A stretch of 35,739 nucleotides of DNA from Acidimicrobiia bacterium (lineage in GTDB: Bacteria > Actinomycetota > Acidimicrobiia > IMCC26256 > JAMXLJ01), in the NCBI GenBank assembly GCA_024281095.1, contig JAMXLJ010000050.1:1-35739 (forward strand), read 5' to 3'. The notes beneath the pieces are model-generated. The model made no database searches and was not told where the DNA came from. It saw only the letters and a list, made by a program, of their open reading frames with translations. Numbering within the stretch: the stretch's first letter is position 1; each line of letters opens with the position of its first letter. This document shows positions 8,152-18,994 of this stretch, one piece after another. Position numbers and translations under genes: made by a program.

Positions 8152-10880
8152 CCACGACCGAAGGAACGCCGCCGCAGACGGTCACCGTCACGATCGACGG
8201 GCGCGAGATCCACGCCCAACCCGGCGCGCTCGTCATCAAGGTCGCCGAGGACAACGGGATCTACATCCCCCGGTTCTGCTGGCACGAACGCATGAAGCCG
8301 GTCGGCATGTGCCGGATGTGTCTCGTGCAGATCGAGGGCGCGAAGGGTCTACCGCCCGCGTGCACGACGCCGGTCACCGACGGCATGGTCGTGGAGACGC
8401 GCAACCCGGCCGTGAAGAAGGTGCAGGACGGCGTCCTCGAGTTCCTGCTGATCAACCACCCGCTCGACTGTCCGGTGTGCGACCGCGGCGGCGAATGCCC
8501 GCTGCAGGACCAGACACTCGCGTTCGGCCCGGGCGAGTCCCGCTTCGTCGAGGAGAAGCGACACTTCGAGAAGCCGGTGCCCATCAGCGAGCTCGTGCTC
8601 CTCGACCGGGAACGCTGCATCCAGTGCGGTCGCTGCACGCGCTTCGCCGACGAGATCGCGGGTGATCCGCTGATCGATTTCGGCGAGCGGGGTGGCGAGA
8701 TGCAGGTCATCACGTACCCCGACGAGCCGTTCCGCTCGTACTTCTCCGGCAACACCGTGCAGATCTGCCCCGTGGGCGCGCTCACCTCGAAGCCGTACCG
8801 CTTCAAGGCGCGCCCGTGGGACCTCGCGAGCGTCGAGACCACATGCGTCAACTGTGCGGTCGGTTGTCGGGGCGCGCTGCAGTCCTCCACGAACCGGCTC
8901 GTGCGCCTGCTCGGTGTCGACTCCGAGCCGGTCAACCACGGTTGGCTGTGCGACAAGGGGCGCTACGGGTTCGAGTACGTGCACGCGCCGGACCGCGTGC
9001 GGAACCCGATGGTGCGCAAGGAGGGCGAGCTCGTCGAGACGTCGTGGCCCGAAGCGCTCGACGCGGCGGCTGATGGTCTGCGACGCGCGCTCGACCTGCA
9101 TGGTCCCGAGGCGGTCGGGGTGATCGGGGGCGCGCGCGGCACCAACGAGGACGCGTACGTGTGGGCCCGCTTCGCCAAAGGTGTGCTGCGGACCGACAAC
9201 GTCGACTGCCAGCTCGGCGACGGGATCCCCGCCGACGTCATCCTCGGCGCGCCGCGCGCCACGATCGCGGACTGCGATCGCGCTGCCGCAGTGATCGTGC
9301 TCGCGCCCGACCTCAAGGAAGAGCTGCCGGTCCTGTTCCTGCGCATCAAGCGGGCCGCGGTCGACCTCGGTGTGCCGTTGATCGACGTCGCGCCCCGCGC
9401 GCACGGCCTCAGCCGCTACGCGACCGCGCTCGTACGCCACGCACCGGGTGAAGCGGCGAACGCCGCACGGAAGCTCGCGAACGCGTTGACGGGAAGCGTC
9501 ACGGGCGACAAGGCGATCGACGAAGCCGCAGCGGTGGTCCGCGACCGCGCCGGTGATGTCGTCGTGGTCCTCGGGCGGCCGTCGCTCGCGGAGTCGCCGC
9601 AGTCGATCGTCGACGCGGCTGCCGCGCTCCTCGGCGCACCGAACGTCCGGTTCCTCTCCGCGCTGCGGCGGGGGAACGTCCACGGCGCTCTCGACCTCGG
9701 CTTGGCGCCCGGCTTCCTTCCCGGCCGTGTCGCGCTCGACGACGGCCGCGACTGGTTCGTCTCGGCGTGGGGCGGCGCCCCCGCCCGGCGCGGCCTCGAT
9801 GCCCTCGGAATGCTCGATGCAGCGCGATCCGGGCGGCTGCACGCGCTGGTGCTGCTCGGCGCGGATCCCGTTGGCGATTTTCCCGACCGCTCGCTCGCCC
9901 GCCAGGCGGTCGCCGGTGCCGGATTCACCATCGCGGTGGGGTCCTTCCTCAACGACAGCACGCGGCACGCGGACGTGTTCCTCCCTGTTTCGCTGTGGGG
10001 AGAGAAGCTCGGCACGTACACGAACCTCGAAGGTCGCGTACAACGGGCGGGCCAGAAGGTCTCGCCCGAAGGGACGACCATGCCGGATTGGCGTGTCGCG
10101 GTCGAGCTCGCGGCGCGCTTCGACGACGACTTCGATCTCGAGAGTGCCGAGGAGGTACAGGACGAGATGGCCCGGCTGGCGGCCGCGCACGCCGGTGTGG
10201 ACGCGTCGTTGATCGTCCGGGCGCGCGACGGCGTCGTGCTCCCGCTGGCCGAGCACCGCGACGAGCTCGTGCTGTCACCCCGGCGCATTCCGGTCACCGA
10301 CGCGTCGTGGGAGCCGATCATCCCCGGCTCGATCCCCGACGAAGGGCTGACGGCCACACGACTCACCGACGTCCTCGAGGCCACCGGTACAGGCGCCACG
10401 ACCACGGTGAAGCCGGCCGTGGAACCAGTGGGTGACGAGATCGACGAGGCAGCCGTCGTCGAGCAGGCCGTTTCGGACGCGCAGGATCTCACCGCCGCTG
10501 CGCCCGACATGTACCGATGGACACCCGCCCCCGACGGTCACGCGGTCCCGCCGCGTGACGCGTACGCTCTGCGCCTCGTGGCGGCACGCAAGCTCTACGA
10601 CAAGGGCGACATGGTCGTGCGATCGCCGTCCATCGCAGCGCTCGCGACCGCTCCGATCCTGCTCGTGAACCCGGCGGACCGCGACCGCATCGGTGTGCGC
10701 GACGGCGACGACGTGCGTGCGACGACCAATCGCGGCTCGCTGGTGCTCGAGCTCCGCGGTGATGCAACCACGGCCGCCGGTCTTGCGTTCCTGGCCTTCA
10801 CCCAGAGCGGACCGGGCCCGGCCGATCTCATCGACGCGACTGCGGCGGTCACCGATCTCCGGGTGGAGACGCTGAAGTGA
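8148..10880 (+). CDS. nuoG: NADH-quinone oxidoreductase subunit G (nuo1), with N7 cluster
   Basis: The 75-kDa-family subunit wires NADH oxidation to NuoI. This 910-aa protein shows four cluster sites in order: [2Fe-2S] N1b (Cys44, 55, 58, 72), N5 with its histidine ligand (His104, Cys108, 111, 117), N4 (Cys157, 160, 163, 207) and the extra N7 (Cys233, 236, 240, 268) found in E. coli and Thermus but not mitochondria. A molybdopterin-oxidoreductase-like domain follows from about 240 to 690, and a dinucleotide-binding-like domain lies near 800-905. The linker from about 715 to 775 is acidic and low in complexity. The GTG start overlaps nuoF1 by four bases, and its end overlaps nuoH1 by four. A formate dehydrogenase-like subunit is excluded by the gene context. 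Confidence 0.96.
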
Positions 10881-12133
10881 GCGCGCTGGGCGCCGGCGAC
10901 CCGCTGTTCTCGAACGGCATCGACACGACGGTCGTGCTGATCGTCATCGGCAAGACGCTCGTGATCTTCGTGATGTTGCTCCTCGCCGTGATGATGTACA
11001 TCTGGTTCCTGCGCAAGGTGATCGCCGACATGCAGAACCGGGTCGGTCCCGAGCGCGCGGGTCCGTACGGCCTGCTTCAGTCACTTGCCGACGCGGTGAA
11101 ACTGTTCTTCAAGGAGCAGTCCATGCCGGAGTCGGCCGACCGCTGGGTGTTCCGGCTCGCGCCGTACATGTCCGCGCTTCCCGCATTCCTCGCGTTCGCG
11201 ATCGTCCCCATCGGCGGCGCGGTCACCATTGCCGGCCACCGCACGTTCCTCCAGCTCGCCGATTTCCCGATCGGCATCCTGTTCCTGCTCGCAATGTCGG
11301 GCCTCGGGCTGTACGGCGTGATGCTCGCGGGGTGGTCCTCCGGGTCCAAGTACCCGTTGCTCGGCTCGGTTCGCGCGTCGGCCCAGCTGTTGAGCTACGA
11401 AGCCGCGCTTGGCCTGTCGATCGTCGGCGTGCTGCTGCAGACGGGTGGCGCGACGAGCGGTGGCCAGGCCCACCCGGGCACCCTGTCGACGCGCGACATC
11501 GTGTCGCTGCAGGCGTGGACCGGCCATTGGAGCGGCTCGCCGGGCAACTGGCCGATCGTGCACTGGTTCGTGTTCCCGGCGATCATCTCGTTCGCGATCT
11601 TCCTGATCGCGGCAGTGGCCGAGACGAACCATCCGCCGTTCGACCTGGTCGAGGCCGAGCAGGAGCTCGTCGGCGGCTTCCACACCGAGTACACCGGCAT
11701 CCGCTTCGCGATCTTCTACCTCGCGGAGTTCATGAACCTCATCACGATGTCGGCGATCGCGGTCACGTTGTTCCTCGGTGGCCCGGCGGGCCCCGCGCTG
11801 CCCGGGTTGCCCCGCCTCGGGTGGTTCAACGCGTGGATCATGCCCGTGTTCTGGTTCTTCCTGAAGCTCATCGTCCTGCTGTTCTGCACCGTGTGGGTCC
11901 GCGCCACCCTGCCGCGGCTCCGGTACGACCAGCTGATGGACCTGGGCTGGAAGTACCTCATCGAGATCGCATTCCTGTGGCTCATGGTGTCGGGCACCGT
12001 CCGCGTCGCGCGCGATCAGGGGTGGAACCTCTGGATCGTGACGCCGCTCGCGACGCTCGGGGCCGTCCTGGTGTACGGCGTCATCTACCTCGCCATGCCG
12101 AAGCGCGACGAGTTGGTCGAGGAGATTCGGTAG
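10877..12133 (+). CDS. nuoH: NADH-quinone oxidoreductase subunit H (nuo1)
   Basis: Membrane subunit (ND1 family) that lines the quinone access tunnel and the E-channel to the pump modules. The 418-aa protein has about eight or nine hydrophobic helices. Conserved elements include [21 protein letters not shown] near residue 54 and the acidic loop [19 protein letters not shown] near 250-270, followed by [15 protein letters not shown]. An insertion of about 35 polar residues near 190-225 enlarges one loop. The GTG start lies in a GTGA overlap with nuoG1, and the TAG stop shares one base with the nuoI1 GTG. Confidence 0.96.
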   Translation: MSALGAGDPLFSNGIDTTVVLIVIGKTLVIFVMLLLAVMMYIWFLRKVIADMQNRVGPERAGPYGLLQSLADAVKLFFKEQSMPESADRWVFRLAPYMSALPAFLAFAIVPIGGAVTIAGHRTFLQLADFPIGILFLLAMSGLGLYGVMLAGWSSGSKYPLLGSVRASAQLLSYEAALGLSIVGVLLQTGGATSGGQAHPGTLSTRDIVSLQAWTGHWSGSPGNWPIVHWFVFPAIISFAIFLIAAVAETNHPPFDLVEAEQELVGGFHTEYTGIRFAIFYLAEFMNLITMSAIAVTLFLGGPAGPALPGLPRLGWFNAWIMPVFWFFLKLIVLLFCTVWVRATLPRLRYDQLMDLGWKYLIEIAFLWLMVSGTVRVARDQGWNLWIVTPLATLGAVLVYGVIYLAMPKRDELVEEIR

Positions 12134-12813
12134 TGGGCCGGTTCAGCGGGTTCGGCGTCACGCTGCGGCAGATGTTCCGCCCGCGCGTCACCGAGGAGTA
12201 CCCGGAGGTGAAGCGGCCGAAGCCGGCGCGCTTCCACGGCCGTCACGTCCTCAACCGGTACGAAGACGGCATGGAGAAGTGCATCGGCTGCGAGCTGTGC
12301 GCGGGTGTCTGTCCGGCGAGGTGCATCTACGTGCGCGGCGCCGACAACCCGCCGGACGCGCCCGTGTCCCCCGGCGAGCGGTACGGGTTCGTCTACGAGA
12401 TCAACTACCTGCGCTGCATCCATTGCGACCTCTGCGTCGAGGCCTGTCCGACCGAGGCGATCACCGAGACGAAGCTCTTCGAGTTCTCCTTCACCAACCG
12501 CGCCGATGCGGTGTACACGAAGAACGAGTTGCTGGTCGACGACCAGGGCCGGGCCAAGCGCCTGCCGTGGGAGCAGTGGATCGGCGACGAGGACGTCCCC
12601 ACGAGCGCGTGGATGCGCGCGACATCGCCCAACGGTGCTGCGGTCTACGAAGGCCGCGTGCAGTGGTCCGGCGAGCTCGGGTTCGGCGTACGGCTGCCCG
12701 AGCACGGGCAGGCGCTCGAGCTCGACGAGGACGAGATCGAGACCGCGCCGCCGTCCGAGCCCGTCGCCGCACGTGACGAGGAGCAGGACCACGACGAAGG
12801 GCACGGTCACTAG
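12133..12813 (+). CDS. nuoI: NADH-quinone oxidoreductase subunit I (nuo1)
   Basis: Peripheral ferredoxin-like subunit bearing clusters N6a and N6b, relaying electrons to N2. The GTG at 12133 overlaps the nuoH1 stop by one base, with GAGGAG about 8 nt upstream. In the 226-aa protein the two 4Fe-4S motifs are Cys50, 53, 56, 60 and Cys95, 98, 101, 105. After the ferredoxin core the protein carries a tail of roughly 80 residues that becomes very acidic and ends in a His/Glu/Asp-rich DHDEGHGH segment; NuoI2 lacks such a tail. Its TAG stop shares a base with the GTG of nuoJ1. Confidence 0.95.
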   Translation: MGRFSGFGVTLRQMFRPRVTEEYPEVKRPKPARFHGRHVLNRYEDGMEKCIGCELCAGVCPARCIYVRGADNPPDAPVSPGERYGFVYEINYLRCIHCDLCVEACPTEAITETKLFEFSFTNRADAVYTKNELLVDDQGRAKRLPWEQWIGDEDVPTSAWMRATSPNGAAVYEGRVQWSGELGFGVRLPEHGQALELDEDEIETAPPSEPVAARDEEQDHDEGHGH

Positions 12814-13388
12814 TGGAGACGGTGCTGTTCTTCGTGTTCGGCACGTTCGCGCTCGGCGGCGCCCTCGGTGTCGTGCTCGCGCGCAACCCTGTGCACTCCG
12901 CGCTGTTCCTCGTGCAGACGCTCGTCAGCATCGCCGTGTACTTCATCGTCGAGGAGGCGGAGCTGCTCGCGGCCGTCCAGGTGATCGTCTACGCCGGCGC
13001 CATCGTGGTGTTGTTCCTGTTCGTGATCATGCTGATCGGCGTCGACCGGCAGGAGGACCTCGCGCAGGACCCGATCCCGTTCCAGCGCCCGCTCGCGGTC
13101 GCGCTCGGGGTAGCGGCGTTCGTGGAGATCCTCGTGCTCGCCGGCTCCACATGGGCCACCGGCGAGCACACCGCTCGCGGCGTGCCGGTACGCGGCGGGA
13201 GCTTCGGCAACAACGTCGACCGGGTGGCGCGGGTGCTCTTCACCGACTTCCTCTGGCCGTTCGAGCTCACCGCGCTGCTGCTCGTGATCGCGGTCGTCGG
13301 CGGGGTCGCCCTCGCCCGGCGCAGCCGGCACCGCCCTCCGCCGACGTCGGTGCCGGCCGACGCGCCCGAGGAGATGACGGCCAGATGA
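12813..13388 (+). CDS. nuoJ: NADH-quinone oxidoreductase subunit J (nuo1)
   Basis: Membrane subunit (ND6 family) next to the Q module; its third helix undergoes the conformational change linked to pumping. The 191-aa protein has five hydrophobic helices, with the family's [20 protein letters not shown] helix near residues 52-71 including the conserved Tyr. The N-terminal NPVHSALFL motif follows the first helix. The C-terminal tail is polar. The GTG start overlaps the nuoI1 stop, and the stop overlaps the nuoK1 ATG as ATGA. Confidence 0.93.
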   Translation: METVLFFVFGTFALGGALGVVLARNPVHSALFLVQTLVSIAVYFIVEEAELLAAVQVIVYAGAIVVLFLFVIMLIGVDRQEDLAQDPIPFQRPLAVALGVAAFVEILVLAGSTWATGEHTARGVPVRGGSFGNNVDRVARVLFTDFLWPFELTALLLVIAVVGGVALARRSRHRPPPTSVPADAPEEMTAR

Positions 13389-13696
13389 TCGCCGCCGTCA
13401 CCGGCAACTACTACCTGGTGCTCGCCGCGCTGCTCTTCACGATCGGCGCGATCGGCCTGCTCGTGCGGCGCAACGTGCTCGTCATGTTCATGTGCGTCGA
13501 GCTCATGCTCAACGCGGCGAACCTGACCTTCGTCACGTTCGCACGCATGCTCAACGACGTGGGCGGCCAGGTGATCGTGTTCTTCACATTGGTCGTCGCG
13601 GCGGCCGAGGTGGCGGTCGGTCTCGCGATCATCGTCGCGATCTTCCGCCGTCGTCAGGGCGCGACGGCAGACGACGTCGACGTGCTGAAGGGCTGA
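13385..13696 (+). CDS. nuoK: NADH-quinone oxidoreductase subunit K (nuo1)
   Basis: Small membrane subunit (ND4L family) contributing to the proton path. The 103-aa protein has three helices and the two buried glutamates expected of NuoK: one in [12 protein letters not shown] (second helix) and one in [12 protein letters not shown] (third helix). The RRN motif precedes the second helix, as is usual. The ATG overlaps the nuoJ1 stop. A 32-bp gap, the second longest in this operon's membrane half, separates it from nuoL1, which has its own GGAG ribosome-binding site. Confidence 0.95.
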   Translation: MIAAVTGNYYLVLAALLFTIGAIGLLVRRNVLVMFMCVELMLNAANLTFVTFARMLNDVGGQVIVFFTLVVAAAEVAVGLAIIVAIFRRRQGATADDVDVLKG

Positions 13697-13728
13697 CACG
13701 TGTCGAAGCGGCGGAAGACGGAGCGACG

Positions 13729-15765
13729 ATGAATTCGCGGGACCTGCTCGATCTCGCGTGGATCATCCCACTGTTGCCACTGGCCGGCGCGGTCGTGCTG
13801 CTGTTCTTCGGCAAGCGCATCGGAGAGCCCCGGGCCGGCTGGATCGGCACGACGATGATCGGCCTGTCGTTCGTCTGGACGGTCGTGACGTTCGCCGCGC
13901 TGCGAGACGTCGAGCCGCGCAGTCACGTGCGAACGATCTTCAGCTGGTTCGCCGCGGGTGGCTTCCAGGTGAAGATGGGCTTCCTCGTCGATCCGCTGTC
14001 GGTGACGATGCTGCTCTTCGTCACGGGTGTCGGCACGCTGATCACGCTGTACTCGATTGGCTACATGCACGGCGACGAGCGCTACTCACGATTCTTCGCG
14101 TACATGAACCTGTTCGCCGCCTCGATGATCATCCTGGTGCTCGGCAGCAGCTTCCTCGTCACGTTCCTCGGTTGGGAGGGCGTCGGGCTCTGCTCGTACC
14201 TGCTGATCTCGTTCTGGTTCGAACGCAACAGCGCGGCGGTGGCCGGAAAGAAGGCATTCGTCACCAACCGTGTGGGCGACTTCGGGTTCATGATCGCGAT
14301 GTTCCTGATCTTCGCCCATCTCGGAAGCCTCGACTACGGCGTCACGCTCACCAAGGCGTCGACGCTCTCGAACGGCACCGCGACCGCGATCGCGCTGTTG
14401 CTGTTCCTGGGCGCGGTGGGCAAGAGTGCGCAGCTGCCGCTGCACATCTGGCTCCCCGACGCCATGGAAGGCCCGACGCCGGTCTCCGCCATGCTCCACG
14501 CGGCCACGATGGTGACGGCCGGTGTGTACCTCGTCGTGCGCGCACACCCGTTCTTCCAGCACAGCGGTTCCGCGGGTGAGTGGGTCGGATGGGTCGGGGC
14601 GATCACCGCGCTGTTCGCGGCGACCGTCGCCATGGTGAACAACGACATCAAGCGTGTGCTCGCCTACTCGACGATCAGCCAGCTCGGCTACATGTTCCTC
14701 GCGGCAGGCGTGGGCGCCTACAGCGCGGCGATCTTCCACATGGTCACGCACGCCTTCTTCAAGGCGCTGCTGTTCCTCGGTGCCGGGTCGGTCATGCACG
14801 GCCTGCACGACGAGCAGGACATGCGTCGTATGGGGAACCTGCGCCGCTACATGCCGATCACGGCGCTGACCTTCATCTTCGGCTGGCTCGCGATCGCCGG
14901 CATCATCCCGTTCGCGGGCTTCTGGTCGAAGGACGAGATCCTCGCCTCGGCGTGGTTCGACCACTCCTACGGGCTGTGGGCGGTCGGCGCGGTCACCGCG
15001 GTGCTCACCGCCTTCTACATGACCCGACAGGTCTGGCTGGTGTTCTTCGGCAACGAGCGCTGGCACCCGCTGGGTGAGCAGATCCCCGGTACCCCCGACG
15101 TCGACACGGTTCCCGCGCAGCAGCCGGGCAGCGGCGACGAGCCGGTCAACGTGCTGGCGCACGCCGACGAGCCCGTCTCCGCGAAGGTCGCGGAAGTCCA
15201 CGACCAGCCGCACGAGTCGCCGCCGATCATGACGATTCCCCTCGTCGTCCTGGCGATCTTCTCGCTCGTCGGCGGCGGCCTCGACCTGCCGTTCCGGAAG
15301 CTCGAGGTGCTCAATCACTGGCTCGACCCGGTGTTCGTCGGGGGTCACGCCCCCGAACCGACCTCGTTCACCGCCGGATTCGCACTCTCGACGGTGGCAC
15401 TCGTGCTCGCGATCACGGGCATCCTCGTCGGCGTCGCGTTCTACAAGCGGGGGCTCCCGAGTTTCGACGCCGAACCACTGCGCGCTCGACTCGGCCCGTT
15501 GTATCCGGTGTTCGCGCACGCGTGGTACATCGACGAGGGAATCGCCGCCGCGGTCGGAGGTCCGGTGCGGCGCGCGGCCGAGTGGCTCGCGCACACCTTC
15601 GACGGTCGGATCATCGACGGTGCCGTGAACGGTCTCGGACTGCTCTTCCGTGACGGCGGGCAAGGTTTGCGACGGGTGCAGAGCGGTCTCGTGCGAACGT
15701 ACGCGGTGTTCATCGCGCTCGGCGCGGCCGGGTTGCTGTTGTTCGTGATGTTGCGGGCGGCCTGA
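13729..15765 (+). CDS. nuoL: NADH-quinone oxidoreductase subunit L (nuo1)
   Basis: Distal antiporter-like proton pump subunit (ND5 family) with the long lateral helix at its C-terminus. The ATG at 13729 follows GGAG by 5 nt. The 678-aa protein keeps the key pump residues: the glutamate in GWEGVGLCSYLL and the lysine in GKSAQLPLHIWLPDAMEGPTPVSA. KRVLAYSTISQLGYM and the FWSKDEIL motif lie further along. A polar loop of about 50 residues, centred near residue 465, interrupts the helices. The stop overlaps nuoM1's ATG by one base. Confidence 0.96.
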   Translation: MNSRDLLDLAWIIPLLPLAGAVVLLFFGKRIGEPRAGWIGTTMIGLSFVWTVVTFAALRDVEPRSHVRTIFSWFAAGGFQVKMGFLVDPLSVTMLLFVTGVGTLITLYSIGYMHGDERYSRFFAYMNLFAASMIILVLGSSFLVTFLGWEGVGLCSYLLISFWFERNSAAVAGKKAFVTNRVGDFGFMIAMFLIFAHLGSLDYGVTLTKASTLSNGTATAIALLLFLGAVGKSAQLPLHIWLPDAMEGPTPVSAMLHAATMVTAGVYLVVRAHPFFQHSGSAGEWVGWVGAITALFAATVAMVNNDIKRVLAYSTISQLGYMFLAAGVGAYSAAIFHMVTHAFFKALLFLGAGSVMHGLHDEQDMRRMGNLRRYMPITALTFIFGWLAIAGIIPFAGFWSKDEILASAWFDHSYGLWAVGAVTAVLTAFYMTRQVWLVFFGNERWHPLGEQIPGTPDVDTVPAQQPGSGDEPVNVLAHADEPVSAKVAEVHDQPHESPPIMTIPLVVLAIFSLVGGGLDLPFRKLEVLNHWLDPVFVGGHAPEPTSFTAGFALSTVALVLAITGILVGVAFYKRGLPSFDAEPLRARLGPLYPVFAHAWYIDEGIAAAVGGPVRRAAEWLAHTFDGRIIDGAVNGLGLLFRDGGQGLRRVQSGLVRTYAVFIALGAAGLLLFVMLRAA

Positions 15766-17345
15766 TGGAAGGCTTCCCGATCCTCACCGCCATCATCCTC
15801 ACGCCGTTCGTCGGCGCGCTCGTCACGATGGTGTTGCCGCGTCGCCGCCCCGAGTACGTGCGAGTCGTCGGCTTCGTCGCAACCGCGGCGACGTTGGGCT
15901 TCGCCGGCGCGTTGCTCTACAGCTTCCACACCCACTCCGGCGGCTACCAATTCGTCGAGAACACGTCGTGGATGGGCACACTGGGCGTCCGCTACCACCT
16001 CGGCGTCGACGGCATCAGCCTCTTCATGGTCGTTCTGACCGCGCTGCTGTTTCCGCTCGGGCTGCTCGGAGCGGGCGACATCGAGGAGCGTCTCAAGGCG
16101 TTCACCGTGTGGATGCTCGTGCTCGAGTCGGCACTGCTCGGCGTGTTCCTCGCCCTCGACCTCGTGCTGTTCTTCGTGTTCTTCGAGATCGTCCTCGTGC
16201 CGATGTACTTCATCATCGGCCAATGGGGGCACGGCCGACGCGTCTACGCGGCGACGAAGTTCTTCCTCTACACGATGACGGGCTCGGCCTTCCTCCTCGT
16301 CGGCCTGCTGTCGGTTGCGTTCCTCCACCAGGCGTCCACAGGGCGGCTCACCTTCGACCTCCCCACCCTCATGCAGTGGACGTCGGCGCCCGGCAACTTG
16401 TCCTCGGTGACGTCGAAGGCGTTGTTCCTCGCATTCTTCGCCGCCTTCGCGGTGAAGGTGCCGCTGTTCCCGCTGCACACGTGGCTCCCCGACGCGCACA
16501 CCGAGGCGCCGACAGCCGGTTCCGTGATCCTGGCGGGCGTGCTCCTCAAGATGGGCACGTACGGCTTCCTGCGGTTCTCGCTGCAGCTCTTTCCGAGAGC
16601 CGCGGTATCACTTGCCCCGTTGTTGCTCGTGCTCGCGACGATCGGGATCGTCTACGGCGCGATCGTCGCCGCCATGCAGCCCGACCTGAAACGGATCATT
16701 GCGTACTCGTCCGTCGCGCACCTGGGCTTCGTGGTGCTCGGCATCTTCGCGTTGACCACACAGGGCATCGAGGGTGGCGTCTTCACGATGATCAGCCACG
16801 GCCTCACCACCGGCGCGCTGTTCCTGCTCGTCGGCATGCTCTCCGACCGCCGCCACACGCGCGAGGTGGCCGCATTCGGCGGGCTGTGGAAGTCGATCCC
16901 CGTGTTGTCGGGCCTCTTCCTCCTGGCGACGTTCGCCTCGATCGGCCTTCCGGGACTGTCGGGATTCGTCGGCGAGTTCCTCGCGCTGATCGGCACGTTC
17001 ATCGTGCACCGGCCCTACGCGATCGTCTCGGCGGTCGGCGTGATCCTCGCCGCCGTGTATCTGCTGTGGGCCTTCCAACGGGTCTTCACAGGAGTACCCG
17101 ACGGTGAGAACGCGACCCTTCGCGACATCAGCGTTCGTGAGCTCAGCACGGTCGTCCCGCTGCTCGCGCTCTCGCTGTTCCTCGGCATCTACCCGAAGCC
17201 CGTGATCGACCGGGTCCAGCCGTCGGTGCAAGCACTGATCTGTCACGTCGAACGAACCACCAACTACCGGCAACCCGCGGTCGCGGTCGGTGGTGGTGCG
17301 GTCGCCGCGAAACGGACCGACCCGTGCGCGGGAGTGTCGAAGTGA
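15765..17345 (+). CDS. nuoM: NADH-quinone oxidoreductase subunit M (nuo1)
   Basis: Antiporter-like proton pump subunit (ND4 family). The 526-aa protein has about 14 helices. The pump glutamate is in FFEIVLVPMYFIIG, and the lysine-bearing helix contains KVPLFPLHTWLPDAHTEAPT; KRIIAYSSVAHLGFV and the later GLPGLSGFVGEF motif also match. After the last helix there is a polar tail of about 40 residues with two cysteines, which I do not know to be a family feature. The ATG shares a base with nuoL1's stop, and the TGA sits inside the GTGA start of nuoN1. Confidence 0.96.
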   Translation: MEGFPILTAIILTPFVGALVTMVLPRRRPEYVRVVGFVATAATLGFAGALLYSFHTHSGGYQFVENTSWMGTLGVRYHLGVDGISLFMVVLTALLFPLGLLGAGDIEERLKAFTVWMLVLESALLGVFLALDLVLFFVFFEIVLVPMYFIIGQWGHGRRVYAATKFFLYTMTGSAFLLVGLLSVAFLHQASTGRLTFDLPTLMQWTSAPGNLSSVTSKALFLAFFAAFAVKVPLFPLHTWLPDAHTEAPTAGSVILAGVLLKMGTYGFLRFSLQLFPRAAVSLAPLLLVLATIGIVYGAIVAAMQPDLKRIIAYSSVAHLGFVVLGIFALTTQGIEGGVFTMISHGLTTGALFLLVGMLSDRRHTREVAAFGGLWKSIPVLSGLFLLATFASIGLPGLSGFVGEFLALIGTFIVHRPYAIVSAVGVILAAVYLLWAFQRVFTGVPDGENATLRDISVRELSTVVPLLALSLFLGIYPKPVIDRVQPSVQALICHVERTTNYRQPAVAVGGGAVAAKRTDPCAGVSK

Positions 17346-18838
17346 TCGGCACGGTGACCCCCATCGTCACGCCGAAGATCGAGTGGCTCGCACTCGCGCC
17401 CGAGATCGCCCTCGGCGCCGCGGGCGTCCTCATCGTGCTCGCGAAGGCATTGATGCGCCGGAGGCCCGGCGTGTTCGGGCTCTCGATCGTCATCGCGTTC
17501 GTCGGGGTGATGACGTCGGGTGCGTTCATCGGCAAGCAATGGGTCGACGTCCGCCATGGTGGGCCGTTCACGACGATCAGAGGCATGGTCGCGCTCGACG
17601 GGTTCGGCGTGTTCCTCGGCATGGTGGTGCTCATCGCGACGGTGCTCGCGCTCCTGCTGTCGATCCGCTACCTCCAGCGCGAGGGCCTCGACGCGCCGGA
17701 ATACCTCGCGTTGATGCTGTTGTCCGCGGCCGGCATGCTCGCGATGACGACCGCCGGCGACCTCGTCGTCGTCTTCGTCGCGCTCGAGATCCTCTCGATC
17801 CCGCTCTACGTGCTCGCGGGCTTCGATCGAAGGCGGCTCACCTCGCAAGAGGCCGGCATGAAGTACTTCGTGCTCGGCGCGTTCTCCTCCGCCGTGTTCC
17901 TCTACGGCATCGCGCTCGTCTACGGGGCCACTGGCACGACGTCGCTCACCGGCATCGCGCGGTTCCTGGCCGGCAACACGGTCGTGCACGAGGGGGTCCT
18001 CTACGCCGGTCTCGCGCTGCTACTCGTCGGCCTCGGCTTCAAGGTGGCGGCGTCGCCGTTCCACATGTGGACGCCCGACGTGTACCAGGGCGCACCCACT
18101 CCGGTCACCGCGTTCATGGCCTCGGCCACGAAGGCCGCCGGCTTCGCCGCGCTCCTTCGCGTGCTCGGCACGGCCTTCGGCCTCTACAAGGCCGACTGGC
18201 ACCTCGCGATATTCGGGCTCGCGACGCTCTCGCTCGTGGTCGGCAGCGTCGCCGGTCTCGTGCAGCGAGACGTCAAGCGACTGCTCGCGTACTCGTCGAT
18301 CGCGCACGCGGGCTACGTCCTCATGGGACTCGAAGCTGCGACCGCGCGTGGCTTCGCCGCCGCACTCCTCTATCTCTTCGTGTACGCGTTCATGGTCATC
18401 GGAGCGTTCGCGGTCGTGCTGCTCGTCGGCCGTCGCGGCGACGAGTCCCACGACCTGGACGACTACCGCGGTCTCGCCGGCCGGGCGCCGATGTTGGCCG
18501 GCGCGCTCACCTTCTTCCTGCTCGCGCAGGCCGGAATGCCGTTCACCGGCGGTTTCGTGGTGAAGTTGCAGGTGTTCGCGGCGACGATCCAGGCCGGGCA
18601 GTACGCGATGACGATCGTCGGGGTGCTCGCCTCGGTAGTCGCGGCCTTTTACTACCTGCGCGTGGTCGTGGCGATGTACATGAGTGAGCCGGACGGCGCG
18701 CCCACGCCCGTGCTCCGGATCGATCCGGCGACCGCCCTCGTGCTCGTCGCCGCCGTGGCCGTCACCTTGTTCATCGGCTTCCTCCCCGGGACGTTCCTTC
18801 ACTTTGCGCGCGACGCCACCCTCATCTTCAGGGCGTGA
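17342..18838 (+). CDS. nuoN: NADH-quinone oxidoreductase subunit N (nuo1)
   Basis: Antiporter-like proton pump subunit (ND2 family), last gene of the first operon. I chose the GTG at 17342 because it makes the usual four-base GTGA overlap with nuoM1 and has GGGAG 7 nt upstream; a GTG six codons earlier is possible. The 498-aa protein shows the pump glutamate in FVALEILSIPLYVLAGF and the lysine in GFKVAASPFHMWTPDVYQGAPTP-like sequence, then KRLLAYSSIAHAGYV. Around fourteen hydrophobic helices are visible. A 156-bp gap follows before nuoA2. Confidence 0.95.
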   Translation: MIGTVTPIVTPKIEWLALAPEIALGAAGVLIVLAKALMRRRPGVFGLSIVIAFVGVMTSGAFIGKQWVDVRHGGPFTTIRGMVALDGFGVFLGMVVLIATVLALLLSIRYLQREGLDAPEYLALMLLSAAGMLAMTTAGDLVVVFVALEILSIPLYVLAGFDRRRLTSQEAGMKYFVLGAFSSAVFLYGIALVYGATGTTSLTGIARFLAGNTVVHEGVLYAGLALLLVGLGFKVAASPFHMWTPDVYQGAPTPVTAFMASATKAAGFAALLRVLGTAFGLYKADWHLAIFGLATLSLVVGSVAGLVQRDVKRLLAYSSIAHAGYVLMGLEAATARGFAAALLYLFVYAFMVIGAFAVVLLVGRRGDESHDLDDYRGLAGRAPMLAGALTFFLLAQAGMPFTGGFVVKLQVFAATIQAGQYAMTIVGVLASVVAAFYYLRVVVAMYMSEPDGAPTPVLRIDPATALVLVAAVAVTLFIGFLPGTFLHFARDATLIFRA

Positions 18839-18948
18839 CGCGACCCCGGCGGGCGGTCCCGTCAGCGCGCCGCGAACACGGTGGCGGCGACCCGTGACGG
18901 GCCGGAACGGGTATCCGCGCCATTTCCCGGCGCAGAACAGGCCGGACA

Positions 18949-18954
18949 TATACT
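18949..18954 (+). promoter_or_regulatory. Possible -10 element of the nuo2 operon
   Basis: TATACT, one mismatch from TATAAT, lies 41 bp before the nuoA2 GTG inside the 156-bp gap between the two operons (18839-18994). I found no good -35 at 16-18 bp. The same gap holds no strong terminator hairpin with a T-run, so readthrough from operon 1 is possible. Confidence 0.35.
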
Positions 18955-18994
18955 CCGCGCGTCATCCCGCCGTCGGGTTGAGAGGCCCCGCCGC

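Noticed and set aside
8349-10256. Minus-strand open frame of 635 codons antisense to nuoG1
   Set aside because: Low-complexity Arg/Asp/Val composition and no motifs; nuoG1 on the plus strand has every cluster ligand.
18839-18994. Terminator between the two nuo operons
   Set aside because: Only 4-5 bp stems such as GCGCC/GGCGC were found, with no T-run. I do not call a terminator, and cotranscription remains possible.
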